Below are positions 5,836 through 11,709 of a stretch of DNA of 11,709 nucleotides, piece by piece. Position 1 is the stretch's first letter, and the number at the start of each line of letters is the position of its first letter. This stretch comes from Spirochaetales bacterium (lineage in GTDB: Bacteria > Spirochaetota > Spirochaetia > DSM-27196 > SKKC01): contig SKKC01000234.1 in NCBI GenBank assembly GCA_007121695.1, positions 1-11,709 on the forward strand, read 5' to 3'. Below the pieces are notes generated by a model. It was not told the DNA's origin. It ran no database searches and saw nothing but the letters and a program-made list of their open reading frames with translations. The position numbers were made by a program, and so were the translations under genes.

Positions 5836-7854
5836 ATGCACCTTCTGCTTCGCCGTTTTCTTCCTGTTTTTCTTGGTGTGACTGCCGTGTTTGCGGTCAC
5901 GGCCTCTGAATCAACCCGTCTCGACGACGCCATACGGCACTTCTATGGTGGCGACATTCCCGCGGCGATCCGGCTGTTTACCAGCGTGGTGAACAGCGAG
6001 CAGGCGCTCGCCGCGGAGCGGGACGAGGCACGCGCCTCGCTTGTGACGCTGTTTCGCATGACGGGACGTTTCGAGGACGCGCTCTCGCTTCTCGCCGACG
6101 ACGACCCGCAGCGGGTCGTGCTGTTACAGCGTGCCGGCATGTACGAGGCAGCTCGGGCCGCGTACAACGCGCTTTTCGAGGCCGGTGCGCACGACGCGGA
6201 AGCCGCCCTGGCGGCTGCGAAGGCAGCGCAGAGTCTCGGCGAATACGCGCAGGCAGAAGACTACCTGCGCGTCGTGTTCAGCGAGTCGCCCGTCCCTGCC
6301 GGGGCATACCAGACCCTCGGTGAACTGCAACGCTCGACCGGACGCTACGAAGTCGCTGTCGAGTCGTTCAGGACGGCCCGTCGGCTCGAACCAAACCTTA
6401 CCTCAACGCTGCTTCCGGAGGCGCAGGCTCTCGTGGAGCTCGGCAGGTACTCAGAGGCCCGACCTGTTCTGCAGCGGGCCCGGTCGGCACGCCCGCACGA
6501 GACCGATGCGGTCGCGCTTCTATCCCGCGTGGAATCTGAAGCTCCCGAGTTGCTTCAACGCGAAGAACTGGATCGCGTGGAACGTCGCGCGACCCGAGAC
6601 GCGCCATGGGTGCGCGACGTTCCAGCGGATGCCGAGCGCATTCCACGCGTTCGCATTGGCCTTGCCGAAGGGCTGCAGGAGCTGTGGCTGAAAACCGGCG
6701 CCGACTGGCACCTTGCCGAGTACCCCGAGGTCACCGGATCCCGCGGTGACGTTATTCAGTTGACCGAAACAACCTCCGACATTGTTCTTCGCGTGAACGA
6801 CGTGGAGCGCACGCGAACCCCGGTGAGCGGCCACTGGGTTACCATAGTTCAGGACGATCCGCGCGCGACGCTTCTTGTGTTTGACCTCGAACACTCCTCA
6901 GGACAGTTTTCGGCGGGTATCGAAGATCGTGCGTACCGGGGCACACTCGCGTTCGGGCGGCCTGCAGGGGTCGCACCTACCGGGTTTACCATGGTGAACG
7001 AGCTCGACGTGGAATCCTACCTGTATTCCGTCGTTCCATCCGAGATGCCTGCGTGGTGGCCCGAGGCAGCGCTGGAAGCACAGGCGATCGCTGCACGAAG
7101 CTATACCTTCGCTGCGAGCCGATCCCGTTTCCTGCCGAGGGGATTTGATCTGCTCGGATCGGTCGCAAGCGCATTCTATCGGGGTGTCGGCGGGGAATCG
7201 CCGCGAACCACCGCGGCGGTCAACGCGACCCGAGGGCAGGTCCTTCGCACCGCGAACGGCGCCATACTCTCTGCAGTGTACTCGGCGAACAACGCGGGGC
7301 ATACCGACAGCGCTGTTGACGTCTGGGGCTTCCCCTCGCCGCTCGTGGGGGTCGCCGACCCGCAGCTTGGCGAGGACCCGTGGTATCGAAGCCCTGCGGC
7401 ACTTGCCACATGGATACGTTCGCGCCCGCCATCGTTCAGCTCGGCTGCACCGTTTTCGTACTGGAATGCATACCGGTGGGAGCTGCGCGTCGATGTGTCG
7501 GATCTGGCCCGCCGGAATCCAGGAACAGGAACCATTACGGCGCTGATCCCGGAAGGGCGAAGCCCGGCCGGGAGAGTGCAGCACGTTCGGCTTATCGGTA
7601 GCGCTGGCAGCAGAATGGTGTCCGGAGACGCGATTCGGAGCCGTCTCGGGGGTCTTCGCAGCAACCTGTTTCTCGTGGAACCGGTAGTCGATTCGCGCGG
7701 GCATACCACGCATTTCGTGTTTCAGGGCGCGGGATGGGGGCACGGTGTGGGCATGGATCAGACCGGTGCTGCGGGCATGGCGCAGGCCGGTTTCTCATCG
7801 ATAGAGATTCTCCATCATTACTACCCTCAGGCGGAAGTTTCAGTGTACTATTGA
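5836..7854 (+). CDS. Secreted TPR-SpoIID domain protein (putative peptidoglycan lytic transglycosylase)
   Basis: From the ATG at 5836 the product has 672 residues. This start is preferred to an upstream in-frame TTG at 5806, which overlaps the glpK stop, because ACAGGAT precedes it by seven bases and it gives a clean signal peptide (basic start, hydrophobic core, likely cut after about residue 23). Residues about 28-230 are alanine-rich helical pairs of TPR type (GEYAQAEDYLR, GRYEVAVESFRTARRLEP, GRYSEARPVLQRA). Residues about 385-665 are a SpoIID/LytB domain with LDVESYLYSVVPSEMPAWWP, including the expected catalytic Glu403, then AQAIAARSYTFA, an NNAGHTDSAVDVWG region and the terminal GWGHGVGMDQTGAAGMA motif. 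SpoIID-type enzymes cleave glycan strands lacking stem peptides. The TPRs suggest a scaffolding or envelope partner. It lies 26 bases after glpK, probably on the same transcript but with no evident metabolic link. Confidence 0.88.
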   Translation: MHLLLRRFLPVFLGVTAVFAVTASESTRLDDAIRHFYGGDIPAAIRLFTSVVNSEQALAAERDEARASLVTLFRMTGRFEDALSLLADDDPQRVVLLQRAGMYEAARAAYNALFEAGAHDAEAALAAAKAAQSLGEYAQAEDYLRVVFSESPVPAGAYQTLGELQRSTGRYEVAVESFRTARRLEPNLTSTLLPEAQALVELGRYSEARPVLQRARSARPHETDAVALLSRVESEAPELLQREELDRVERRATRDAPWVRDVPADAERIPRVRIGLAEGLQELWLKTGADWHLAEYPEVTGSRGDVIQLTETTSDIVLRVNDVERTRTPVSGHWVTIVQDDPRATLLVFDLEHSSGQFSAGIEDRAYRGTLAFGRPAGVAPTGFTMVNELDVESYLYSVVPSEMPAWWPEAALEAQAIAARSYTFAASRSRFLPRGFDLLGSVASAFYRGVGGESPRTTAAVNATRGQVLRTANGAILSAVYSANNAGHTDSAVDVWGFPSPLVGVADPQLGEDPWYRSPAALATWIRSRPPSFSSAAPFSYWNAYRWELRVDVSDLARRNPGTGTITALIPEGRSPAGRVQHVRLIGSAGSRMVSGDAIRSRLGGLRSNLFLVEPVVDSRGHTTHFVFQGAGWGHGVGMDQTGAAGMAQAGFSSIEILHHYYPQAEVSVYY

Positions 7855-7861
7855 TTCCGTT

Positions 7862-8830
7862 ATGAGCGTGGCTATACGGAACACAGTCGTTGTGGCGCTT
7901 CTCCTGATCGTTTCGATCACCTCCGGGGTCCTTGCACAGGACGCAGAGGTCGTGGACCGGATCGTGTCACAGGATTCGCTTTCTCTCGGCGAAGCAGCGT
8001 TTCTGCTGTATCGGGCGGCGATTCAGGATAATCCGCCGCAGGATATCGAACGTGCCATGGCGATCCTTCGCGAACGGCACGGGCGCTTTCGCACCCGCGA
8101 GTCCGACAGCCCGGTCACTCTGTCGGAGTTCGCGCTTATCGGCATGAACGCCTTCCGCGTCCCCGGCGGGCTCATGTACACCCTTACGGACATACCGCGC
8201 TACGCGTACCGGGAAGCGGTCTATCGCAGGCTTATTCAGGGACGCTCGGCACCTCGACAAGCCCTCGGCGGAGATCGCGCGTTTCGCGTTGTGCACCGGC
8301 TTCTGAGTCAGTTTCCGCCGTCCGTGTTCGAGGACACGGAACGGATTCGCGCAGACATTGCCGAACTTCGCCAGCAGATAGATACCTTCGGGCTTCGGGT
8401 GTTTGACCCGCCGTCGTTTACGCGTGGCATGGACATTCTGCAACAGGCAGACGCGCGGCGTGAAACCCAGCCCGCTGAAGCATTCCAGGACTACGAGCGG
8501 GCGGAAACTGCACTGCGTATCGTGGTGAACACGGGGTTTCCCGTCGTCATTGAGGACCGCAGGCGCGAAACGCTCGAGGCGCGCTCGACTGCGGTCGCCG
8601 AGCGCGCGGATACATCGCTCCCCGACGAGTTCAATCGGCTAGACAGCCTTCTGTCTGACACGGAGCGGCTGCGAAGGCAGGGGCTCTTTCCGCAGGCCTT
8701 TGAGCAGTACCAGGACCTGACACAGCGATTCCTCGCCCTCGCCTCCATTACGCGCGAACTCCGCGAAGAGGCGGAACGTGCGGTCGACGACGCGGAAACA
8801 CGGCTGCGCGAGATTCGGGACGAGGAGTAA
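7862..8830 (+). CDS. Exported helical protein of unknown function
   Basis: No family was recognised. The 322-residue product starts with a clear signal peptide (AIRNTVVVALLLIVSITSG, cut likely after VLA at residue 25), so it is periplasmic or envelope-associated. The mature part has a compact N-terminal region (about 35-150) with SLGEAAFLLYRAAI, MNAFRVPGGLMYTLTD and YAYREAVYRRLIQG, then charged helices rich in Arg and Glu. Two of these are TPR-like (AEAFQDYERAETAL near 205-218, PQAFEQYQDLTQRFL near 277-291), and the protein ends in a coiled coil to residue 322. There is no good ribosome-binding site before the ATG; it starts seven bases after the stop of the SpoIID gene, so translation is probably coupled. 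That placement suggests a partner of the SpoIID protein (inference). A spirochaete-restricted family seems likely but was not tested. Confidence 0.85.
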   Translation: MSVAIRNTVVVALLLIVSITSGVLAQDAEVVDRIVSQDSLSLGEAAFLLYRAAIQDNPPQDIERAMAILRERHGRFRTRESDSPVTLSEFALIGMNAFRVPGGLMYTLTDIPRYAYREAVYRRLIQGRSAPRQALGGDRAFRVVHRLLSQFPPSVFEDTERIRADIAELRQQIDTFGLRVFDPPSFTRGMDILQQADARRETQPAEAFQDYERAETALRIVVNTGFPVVIEDRRRETLEARSTAVAERADTSLPDEFNRLDSLLSDTERLRRQGLFPQAFEQYQDLTQRFLALASITRELREEAERAVDDAETRLREIRDEE

Positions 8831-8843
8831 ACGCGCGGGCGTT
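8830..8843. terminator. Weak hairpin between convergent genes
   Basis: AACGC GCGG GCGTT forms a 5-base stem with a 4-base loop directly at the stop of the upstream gene, in the 28-base gap before the convergent fecR-like gene. No T-tract follows on either strand, so its activity as a terminator is doubtful; no better candidate exists in this gap. Confidence 0.25.
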
Positions 8844-8858
8844 CCGGAGGAGTAACCG

Positions 8859-9566
8859 TCAGTCGAGCACAGGCGTTATGCGAAGCACGGCCCGTGTGAC
8901 CTGCTCGGTAACCACGTCAGACTGATCTTCGAGGGACGGCTGGGTCTCGGAAGCGTCCGGGTCGGTCTGGTCCACCCGGGTACTGACTATGACTGCCGAT
9001 CGTCGCTCGGCCACAGGACTGCTCGGCACTTCGTTTCCCACAACCGAACTTTGCTGTCCTGCCTGCACGACGACGCGCTGACCAAAGTTGTTCACAATCT
9101 CGACAATACCTTCGTCTACGCTCAGGTTCTGACCATCAAACTCGAACGACGTACCGCGCACCGAAGCGGTCGCAGTTGGTCCGCGAAGCTGGAAATCGAA
9201 CTGCCTGTCGGAAGCCCGGCGAACTTCACCACGCACACGCCCCACTTCGAGATCCATGTCGGTAGTTACGACGTTCTCGCGCTCGAACAGCTCGCGTATG
9301 GTAAGCCGCGTCAGTGCGCGTACTCGTATAACCGAGTCTTCTATATCTATCGCCGCAGAGGCACCAAACCCGGTCGAAATTCGTGTGCCCGACGACACAA
9401 GCTGCCCGACCTCAGCAGCCTGCCAGGCCCCGCCCGGCTGCTGTATCTCTACGGTTCCACGCACCTGGCTGATAACGGCACGGTCGACCCCCTGCGAAAA
9501 CGCAGAAGAGAGGCCCATACCGGACAACAAAAGCAGCGTTACGCATGTTCTTATGAGTCTGCTCAC
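8859..9566 (-). CDS. Secreted FecR-domain protein
   Basis: The preferred start is GTG at 9566 (235 residues). AAGGGGGAA lies about six bases before it, and the product then begins with a compact signal peptide (RLIRTCVTLLLLSGMGLSSA, cut near residue 24). A TTG at 9587 would add seven residues, but its AAGGA is too close to the start. Residues about 30-165 form a FecR-type beta-rich domain: GTVEIQQPGGAWQAAEVG, SSGTRISTGFGASAAIDI, then VGRVRGEVRR, TATASVRGTSFEF and SVDEGIVEIVN. The acidic tail after about 185 is low in complexity. Classical FecR has a cytoplasmic anti-sigma segment and a TM helix; here a cleavable signal replaces both and no sigma factor is nearby, so it is probably a periplasmic or surface structural/sensor protein. 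It starts 30 bases after the barrel gene, in the same operon. Confidence 0.85.
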   Translation of the reverse strand: MSRLIRTCVTLLLLSGMGLSSAFSQGVDRAVISQVRGTVEIQQPGGAWQAAEVGQLVSSGTRISTGFGASAAIDIEDSVIRVRALTRLTIRELFERENVVTTDMDLEVGRVRGEVRRASDRQFDFQLRGPTATASVRGTSFEFDGQNLSVDEGIVEIVNNFGQRVVVQAGQQSSVVGNEVPSSPVAERRSAVIVSTRVDQTDPDASETQPSLEDQSDVVTEQVTRAVLRITPVLD

Positions 9567-9596
9567 AGATTCCCCCTTACGGAACAATTCCTTGCC

Positions 9597-10868
9597 TTAA
9601 AACGATACCGTTACCTGAAGCGATCCTGACAGCACAGCCGACTCCACCGCGATATCGCGTGCCGGCACGAACCCGAACACCGATGCAGACAGAGCCACAT
9701 CGGACACAGGCCGGTATCGCAGCGAAAGACCACTATCGAGACCGAGAAAAATCGCTTCGCTGTCTGCATGAACGAGTTCACTTTCCTGTGACCTGCCGAG
9801 CCTGAGTATACCACGTGAATCGACAACTATCTGCAAACCGGAAAACGGACCGGTCAGAAACGGTCGTGTCGCCCACGCGGCAGAAAGCTGAGCGTGGCCT
9901 GCTGCCGGGACAGGCTCTACGCGACCAAGATTCACAGCAGTCACGGGGCGGTAGTCCGCGAGTCCGACCTCTGCGCTGCTGGCCGACACGAACGCTGCGG
10001 TCAGGACATTCCGGTTGCTCGCGCCGGGATAGTACTCGAGCAGTGCTTCGAGAAGCAGCGATACCTCGACCCCCGACAGCGAAGGCTCGGGAAAGACGGC
10101 GCCCACACCGAGAATCGCGGATGTGTTCAGGACAAGCTGTTCGCGAAGAGGCTGCTCGAAGTACACAGTCAGAAAACCCGAATGGTACTGCTCGCCCGAA
10201 CTGACCGTATCCGGAGGCAGAACGTTCGGCATATCCCACTGTGTCAGAAGCTCAACGCCTGCTTCACCGCCCGCCTCCGTTCGACGACCGAAACCGGTAC
10301 GGGTCAGCAGGCGTCCCGGGCCAAAGATAACTGTTTCGCCTGTAGCCGCCAGCAGCAGGGCGTCTTCATTGGTCAGGAGAATACGGGAAGATGGCTGGAG
10401 CACAAGCCCGGTGTAGGCCGCGTCGAAACGGACCGCATTTCTCCCGAAATCGCCGCGTACGCGCAAACCATCTGCCGGATGCAGAACAACCCGCCGCGTT
10501 CTGTCGGCGAAGGAATACCTCCCGACACGATACACGAGACGACCGCTACCAACGTCGTTCTGCTGCACTTCCAGGAAGAGCTGTTCGAGATCGATCAGAT
10601 AGGTTCCGTCGAGAAAATCGCCCTCGCCAGGGGTGTACTCGGCAAAAGCGAGAAGCCGTAGAAGCGCGTGTTCACCGAGCAGGGCCGTTCCACCAAAGCT
10701 TCCCCGGAAACGTTGCGTATACGCCGGTTCGTTCTCCGAAATATCCCAGCGGATACCGGATGAGCTTGAAACAACAAGCTCAAAACCGGCCTGCTGACCA
10801 GATACTCCGGCTCCTGCGACAATACACAGGAGACAGACGAGAACAATCCTGATTCGACGTGTGTACAT
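9597..10868 (-). CDS. Putative outer-membrane beta-barrel protein
   Basis: The ATG at 10868 gives 423 residues and begins with a standard signal peptide (TRRIRIVLVCLLCIVAGAG, cut near VSG/QQ). Upstream in-frame TTG at 10928 would add 20 residues ahead of the signal and overlap the -35, so it is rejected. The start has GGGGG six bases upstream. The mature protein alternates polar and hydrophobic residues throughout, has many Gly/Arg turns and ends in VTVSF, with the C-terminal Phe of the outer-membrane barrel assembly signal. A segment near residues 90-150 (LEQLFLEVQQ, YRVGRYSFADRTRR, HPADGLRV) resembles the GR-x4-D ... DG-x-R layout of porins such as alginate-export-type barrels, but no family can be named with confidence. 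It lies between marR (90-base gap) and fecR-like (30-base gap) and has its own candidate promoter. Substrate unknown. Confidence 0.75.
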   Translation of the reverse strand: MYTRRIRIVLVCLLCIVAGAGVSGQQAGFELVVSSSSGIRWDISENEPAYTQRFRGSFGGTALLGEHALLRLLAFAEYTPGEGDFLDGTYLIDLEQLFLEVQQNDVGSGRLVYRVGRYSFADRTRRVVLHPADGLRVRGDFGRNAVRFDAAYTGLVLQPSSRILLTNEDALLLAATGETVIFGPGRLLTRTGFGRRTEAGGEAGVELLTQWDMPNVLPPDTVSSGEQYHSGFLTVYFEQPLREQLVLNTSAILGVGAVFPEPSLSGVEVSLLLEALLEYYPGASNRNVLTAAFVSASSAEVGLADYRPVTAVNLGRVEPVPAAGHAQLSAAWATRPFLTGPFSGLQIVVDSRGILRLGRSQESELVHADSEAIFLGLDSGLSLRYRPVSDVALSASVFGFVPARDIAVESAVLSGSLQVTVSF

Positions 10869-10890
10869 GCAAGGCCCCCATACTGAAACA

Positions 10891-10913
10891 CTGCATACTC
10901 TTGTACCATGCAG
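10891..10913. promoter_or_regulatory. Inverted repeat around the barrel-gene -10 (candidate operator)
   Basis: CTGCAT (10891-10896) and ATGCAG (10908-10913) are perfect 6-base arms 11 bases apart, about one helical turn between inner edges. They flank the candidate -10 hexamer of the barrel-fecR genes, the position expected for a repressor site. That MarR binds it is inference. Confidence 0.4.
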
Positions 10914-10928
10914 ACAGAACAGGGGCAA
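10900..10928 (-). promoter_or_regulatory. Candidate promoter of the barrel-fecR pair
   Basis: On the minus strand, TTGCCC (10928-10923), a 17-base spacer and TACAAG (10905-10900), preceded by TGG, give 4/6 matches in each hexamer plus an extended -10. The start site would be about 25 bases before the ATG at 10868. Read-through from marR is also possible, as no terminator was seen after marR. Confidence 0.5.
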
Positions 10929-10958
10929 TATGGAGCTGAAACTCTGTCGGGACGCGAA

Positions 10959-11426
10959 CTACTGCGGGAAGCTGACCAGAAGCTTCTGCATCTGTGTCCA
11001 GCGCTTCTCGCCGACCTGTTCGATAATGCGGCTATACGCGTTCTGCCAGTTGCGAATACCTTCCTTGACCGCAGTCACCCCTTTTCGACTGAGTGAATAT
11101 CGCTGTGTTCGTTTGTCTTTGCCCTGCTTGCTCGTGACATAGCCTTTCTGTTCGAGGGTGTCGACGATGCGACTGACCGTGCTGGGATCCGACCCGATGA
11201 GATTCGCAAGCTCCGAACAACCGGGACCCTCAAGCATTTTTATGTGCACGAGAATCTGAAACTGGGCGTTAGTTACCTTGCCTCCGCGAAACTCTTCCTC
11301 AAATATGCGGCTAATAGCCTTGTAGACCTTGCCGATCCGACTCGCGGGACAAATGGTGGTTACGGCTTCCAGTTCTTCGAGAAGTTCGTCGACCGGGCGT
11401 TCCTGCACTAACTCACTGGTACTCAT
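10959..11426 (-). CDS. MarR-family transcriptional regulator
   Basis: The 155-residue length is typical of MarR proteins. A winged helix-turn-helix spans about 55-115: FQILVHIKMLEG, CSELANLIGSDPSTVSRIVDTLEQKGYV, then the wing with the family D-x-R (GKDKRTQRYSLSRKG, D104 and R106), flanked by helices for dimer formation. MarR dimers bind short palindromes and are released by phenolic or other small ligands, or by oxidised cysteines; here Cys26 and Cys70 are the only Cys residues and could be redox-sensing (inference). The ATG has AAGGA eight bases upstream. The gene heads the barrel-fecR block on the minus strand and is divergent from a flavoprotein oxidoreductase, the usual arrangement for MarR control of both sides and of itself. 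Confidence 0.92.
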   Translation of the reverse strand: MSTSELVQERPVDELLEELEAVTTICPASRIGKVYKAISRIFEEEFRGGKVTNAQFQILVHIKMLEGPGCSELANLIGSDPSTVSRIVDTLEQKGYVTSKQGKDKRTQRYSLSRKGVTAVKEGIRNWQNAYSRIIEQVGEKRWTQMQKLLVSFPQ

Positions 11427-11439
11427 GATATTTTTCCTT

Positions 11440-11453
11440 GTATTTTAGAATAC
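11440..11453. promoter_or_regulatory. 14-bp near-palindrome over the marR promoter (candidate MarR operator)
   Basis: GTATTTTAGAATAC matches its reverse complement at 12 of 14 positions. It lies 14 bases upstream of the marR ATG and contains the only -10-like hexamers there (TATTCT and TAAAAT on the minus strand), so binding would repress marR itself. Not tested against other MarR sites. Confidence 0.45.
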
Positions 11454-11531
11454 TTCCCGGAGGCTAAATAGTCGACGGTGAAACATACGTTCGGCTGCAA
11501 CTATTCGACCAAATACACGGGAAGCGTTTGC

Positions 11532-11540
11532 TGGTATAAT
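11532..11540 (+). promoter_or_regulatory. Extended -10 promoter of the oxidoreductase gene
   Basis: TGG TATAAT is a perfect TATAAT (11535-11540) with an extended TG. No convincing -35 is found at 16-18 bases. The start site would be near 11547, leaving a leader of about 70 bases before the ATG at 11616. Confidence 0.6.
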
Positions 11541-11551
11541 ATTGCAAATCG

Positions 11552-11571
11552 TTCCGGGACGACCACCGGAA
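11552..11571. repeat. Inverted repeat just downstream of the oxidoreductase start site
   Basis: TTCCGG and CCGGAA are perfect 6-base arms with an 8-base loop, placed at about +5 to +25 of the predicted transcript. It could be an mRNA leader hairpin or a protein-binding site. Confidence 0.35.
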
Positions 11572-11576
11572 ACCGA

Positions 11577-11590
11577 TTAATTGCAGTTAA
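11577..11590. promoter_or_regulatory. Second 14-bp near-palindrome (candidate MarR operator) in the oxidoreductase leader
   Basis: TTAATTGCAGTTAA is symmetric at 12 of 14 positions, with TTAA ends and a TGCA core, similar in style to SlyA/MarR-family sites. It lies 25 bases before the ATG, between promoter and gene. Confidence 0.4.
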
Positions 11591-11615
11591 AATCTGATAT
11601 GGCAGGGCTTTCAGA

Positions 11616-11709
11616 ATGCAAATTATTATAATTGGCGCGGGGCATACGCATGTACATACACTGTACAATGCTCCTCGCCTCGCGCACGCCGGAGCGAACA
11701 TCACGGTCG
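11616..11709 (+). CDS. NDH-2-like pyridine nucleotide-disulfide oxidoreductase, 3' end outside window
   Basis: Only 31 complete codons are visible before the window ends. The product begins MQIIIIGAGHTHVHTLYNAP, a beta strand followed by the Gly-x-Gly dinucleotide-binding turn of FAD-dependent oxidoreductases, with a GAGHTHV variant characteristic of the NDH-2-like flavoproteins found beside or fused to SelD. The ATG is the first in frame after a TGA at 11595, with a weak AGGG about nine bases upstream. Such enzymes are often membrane-associated NAD(P)H dehydrogenases, but the substrate cannot be judged from this fragment. It is divergent from marR and is the likely target of that regulator. 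Confidence 0.75.
   Translation, partial: MQIIIIGAGHTHVHTLYNAPRLAHAGANITV

Noticed and set aside
6898..7743. Minus-strand open frame of 281 codons over the SpoIID domain
   Set aside because: It is antisense to the conserved SpoIID motifs and has low-complexity basic composition.
9894..10661. Plus-strand open frame of 255 codons opposite the barrel gene
   Set aside because: The opposite strand gives a signal peptide, barrel-like pattern and terminal Phe; this frame gives none of these.
11621..11633. Perfect palindrome AATTATTATAATT
   Set aside because: It falls in codons 2-6 of the oxidoreductase, encoding the Ile-rich first beta strand (ATT/ATA codons), which explains it without a regulatory role.
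11501..11704. Small minus-strand open frame upstream of marR
   Set aside because: It overlaps the start of the oxidoreductase, whose dinucleotide-binding motif is clear, and spans the regulatory gap.
1..11709. CRISPR array, transposon ends, tRNA or rRNA genes, riboswitch
   Set aside because: The gaps are short, no periodic repeats or transposase fragments were seen, and no cloverleaf or known riboswitch core could be recognised by eye.

Overview
The window reads as chromosomal DNA of a Gram-negative bacterium, most likely a free-living spirochaete. The grounds are a chemoreceptor hairpin tip of the kind common in Treponema and Spirochaeta (AAIEAAHAGEAGRGF, EEIRKLAES), a secreted SpoIID-domain protein in an apparently non-sporulating genome, several exported proteins of unknown family, and an outer-membrane barrel with a periplasmic FecR-domain partner. 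Coding DNA is GC-rich, while the regulatory gaps are clearly AT-richer. The taxon is an inference; no rRNA or other marker is present. Nothing mobile, no CRISPR, and no tRNA or rRNA gene was seen.

Layout. Bases 1-392 (+) hold the C-terminal part of a MenA/UbiA-type polyprenyltransferase. It converges, with a 9-base gap, on a six-TM chemoreceptor without a HAMP domain (402-2006, -). A divergent AT-rich gap (2007-2217) leads to a first SorC-family regulator (2218-3177, +), closed by a textbook intrinsic terminator (3210-3243). A fresh sigma-70-type promoter (3254-3281) then drives a second SorC-family regulator (3297-4259), glycerol kinase glpK (4298-5809), a secreted TPR-SpoIID protein (5836-7854) and a secreted helical protein of unknown function (7862-8830). 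Gaps in this run are 38, 26 and 7 bases and no terminator was found, so it may be one transcript.

The minus-strand block 11426->8859 holds a MarR-type regulator, a putative outer-membrane beta-barrel protein and a secreted FecR-domain protein. It converges on the 8830 end with 28 bases between. Divergent from marR, at 11616, starts a flavoprotein of the NDH-2/pyridine nucleotide-disulfide oxidoreductase type, cut by the window end.

How the genes may work together (inference). The sorC2-glpK pair suggests that glycerol phosphorylation is controlled by a SorC-type effector-sensing repressor or activator instead of the usual GlpR or GlpP. The marR-barrel-fecR block with a divergent oxidoreductase looks like a MarR-controlled envelope/redox locus, and several palindromes in its two promoter gaps are candidate operators. 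The two exported genes after glpK probably concern cell-wall or division biology and not glycerol use. The strongest candidates for something undescribed are the barrel-FecR pair and the SpoIID-TPR plus helical-protein pair.
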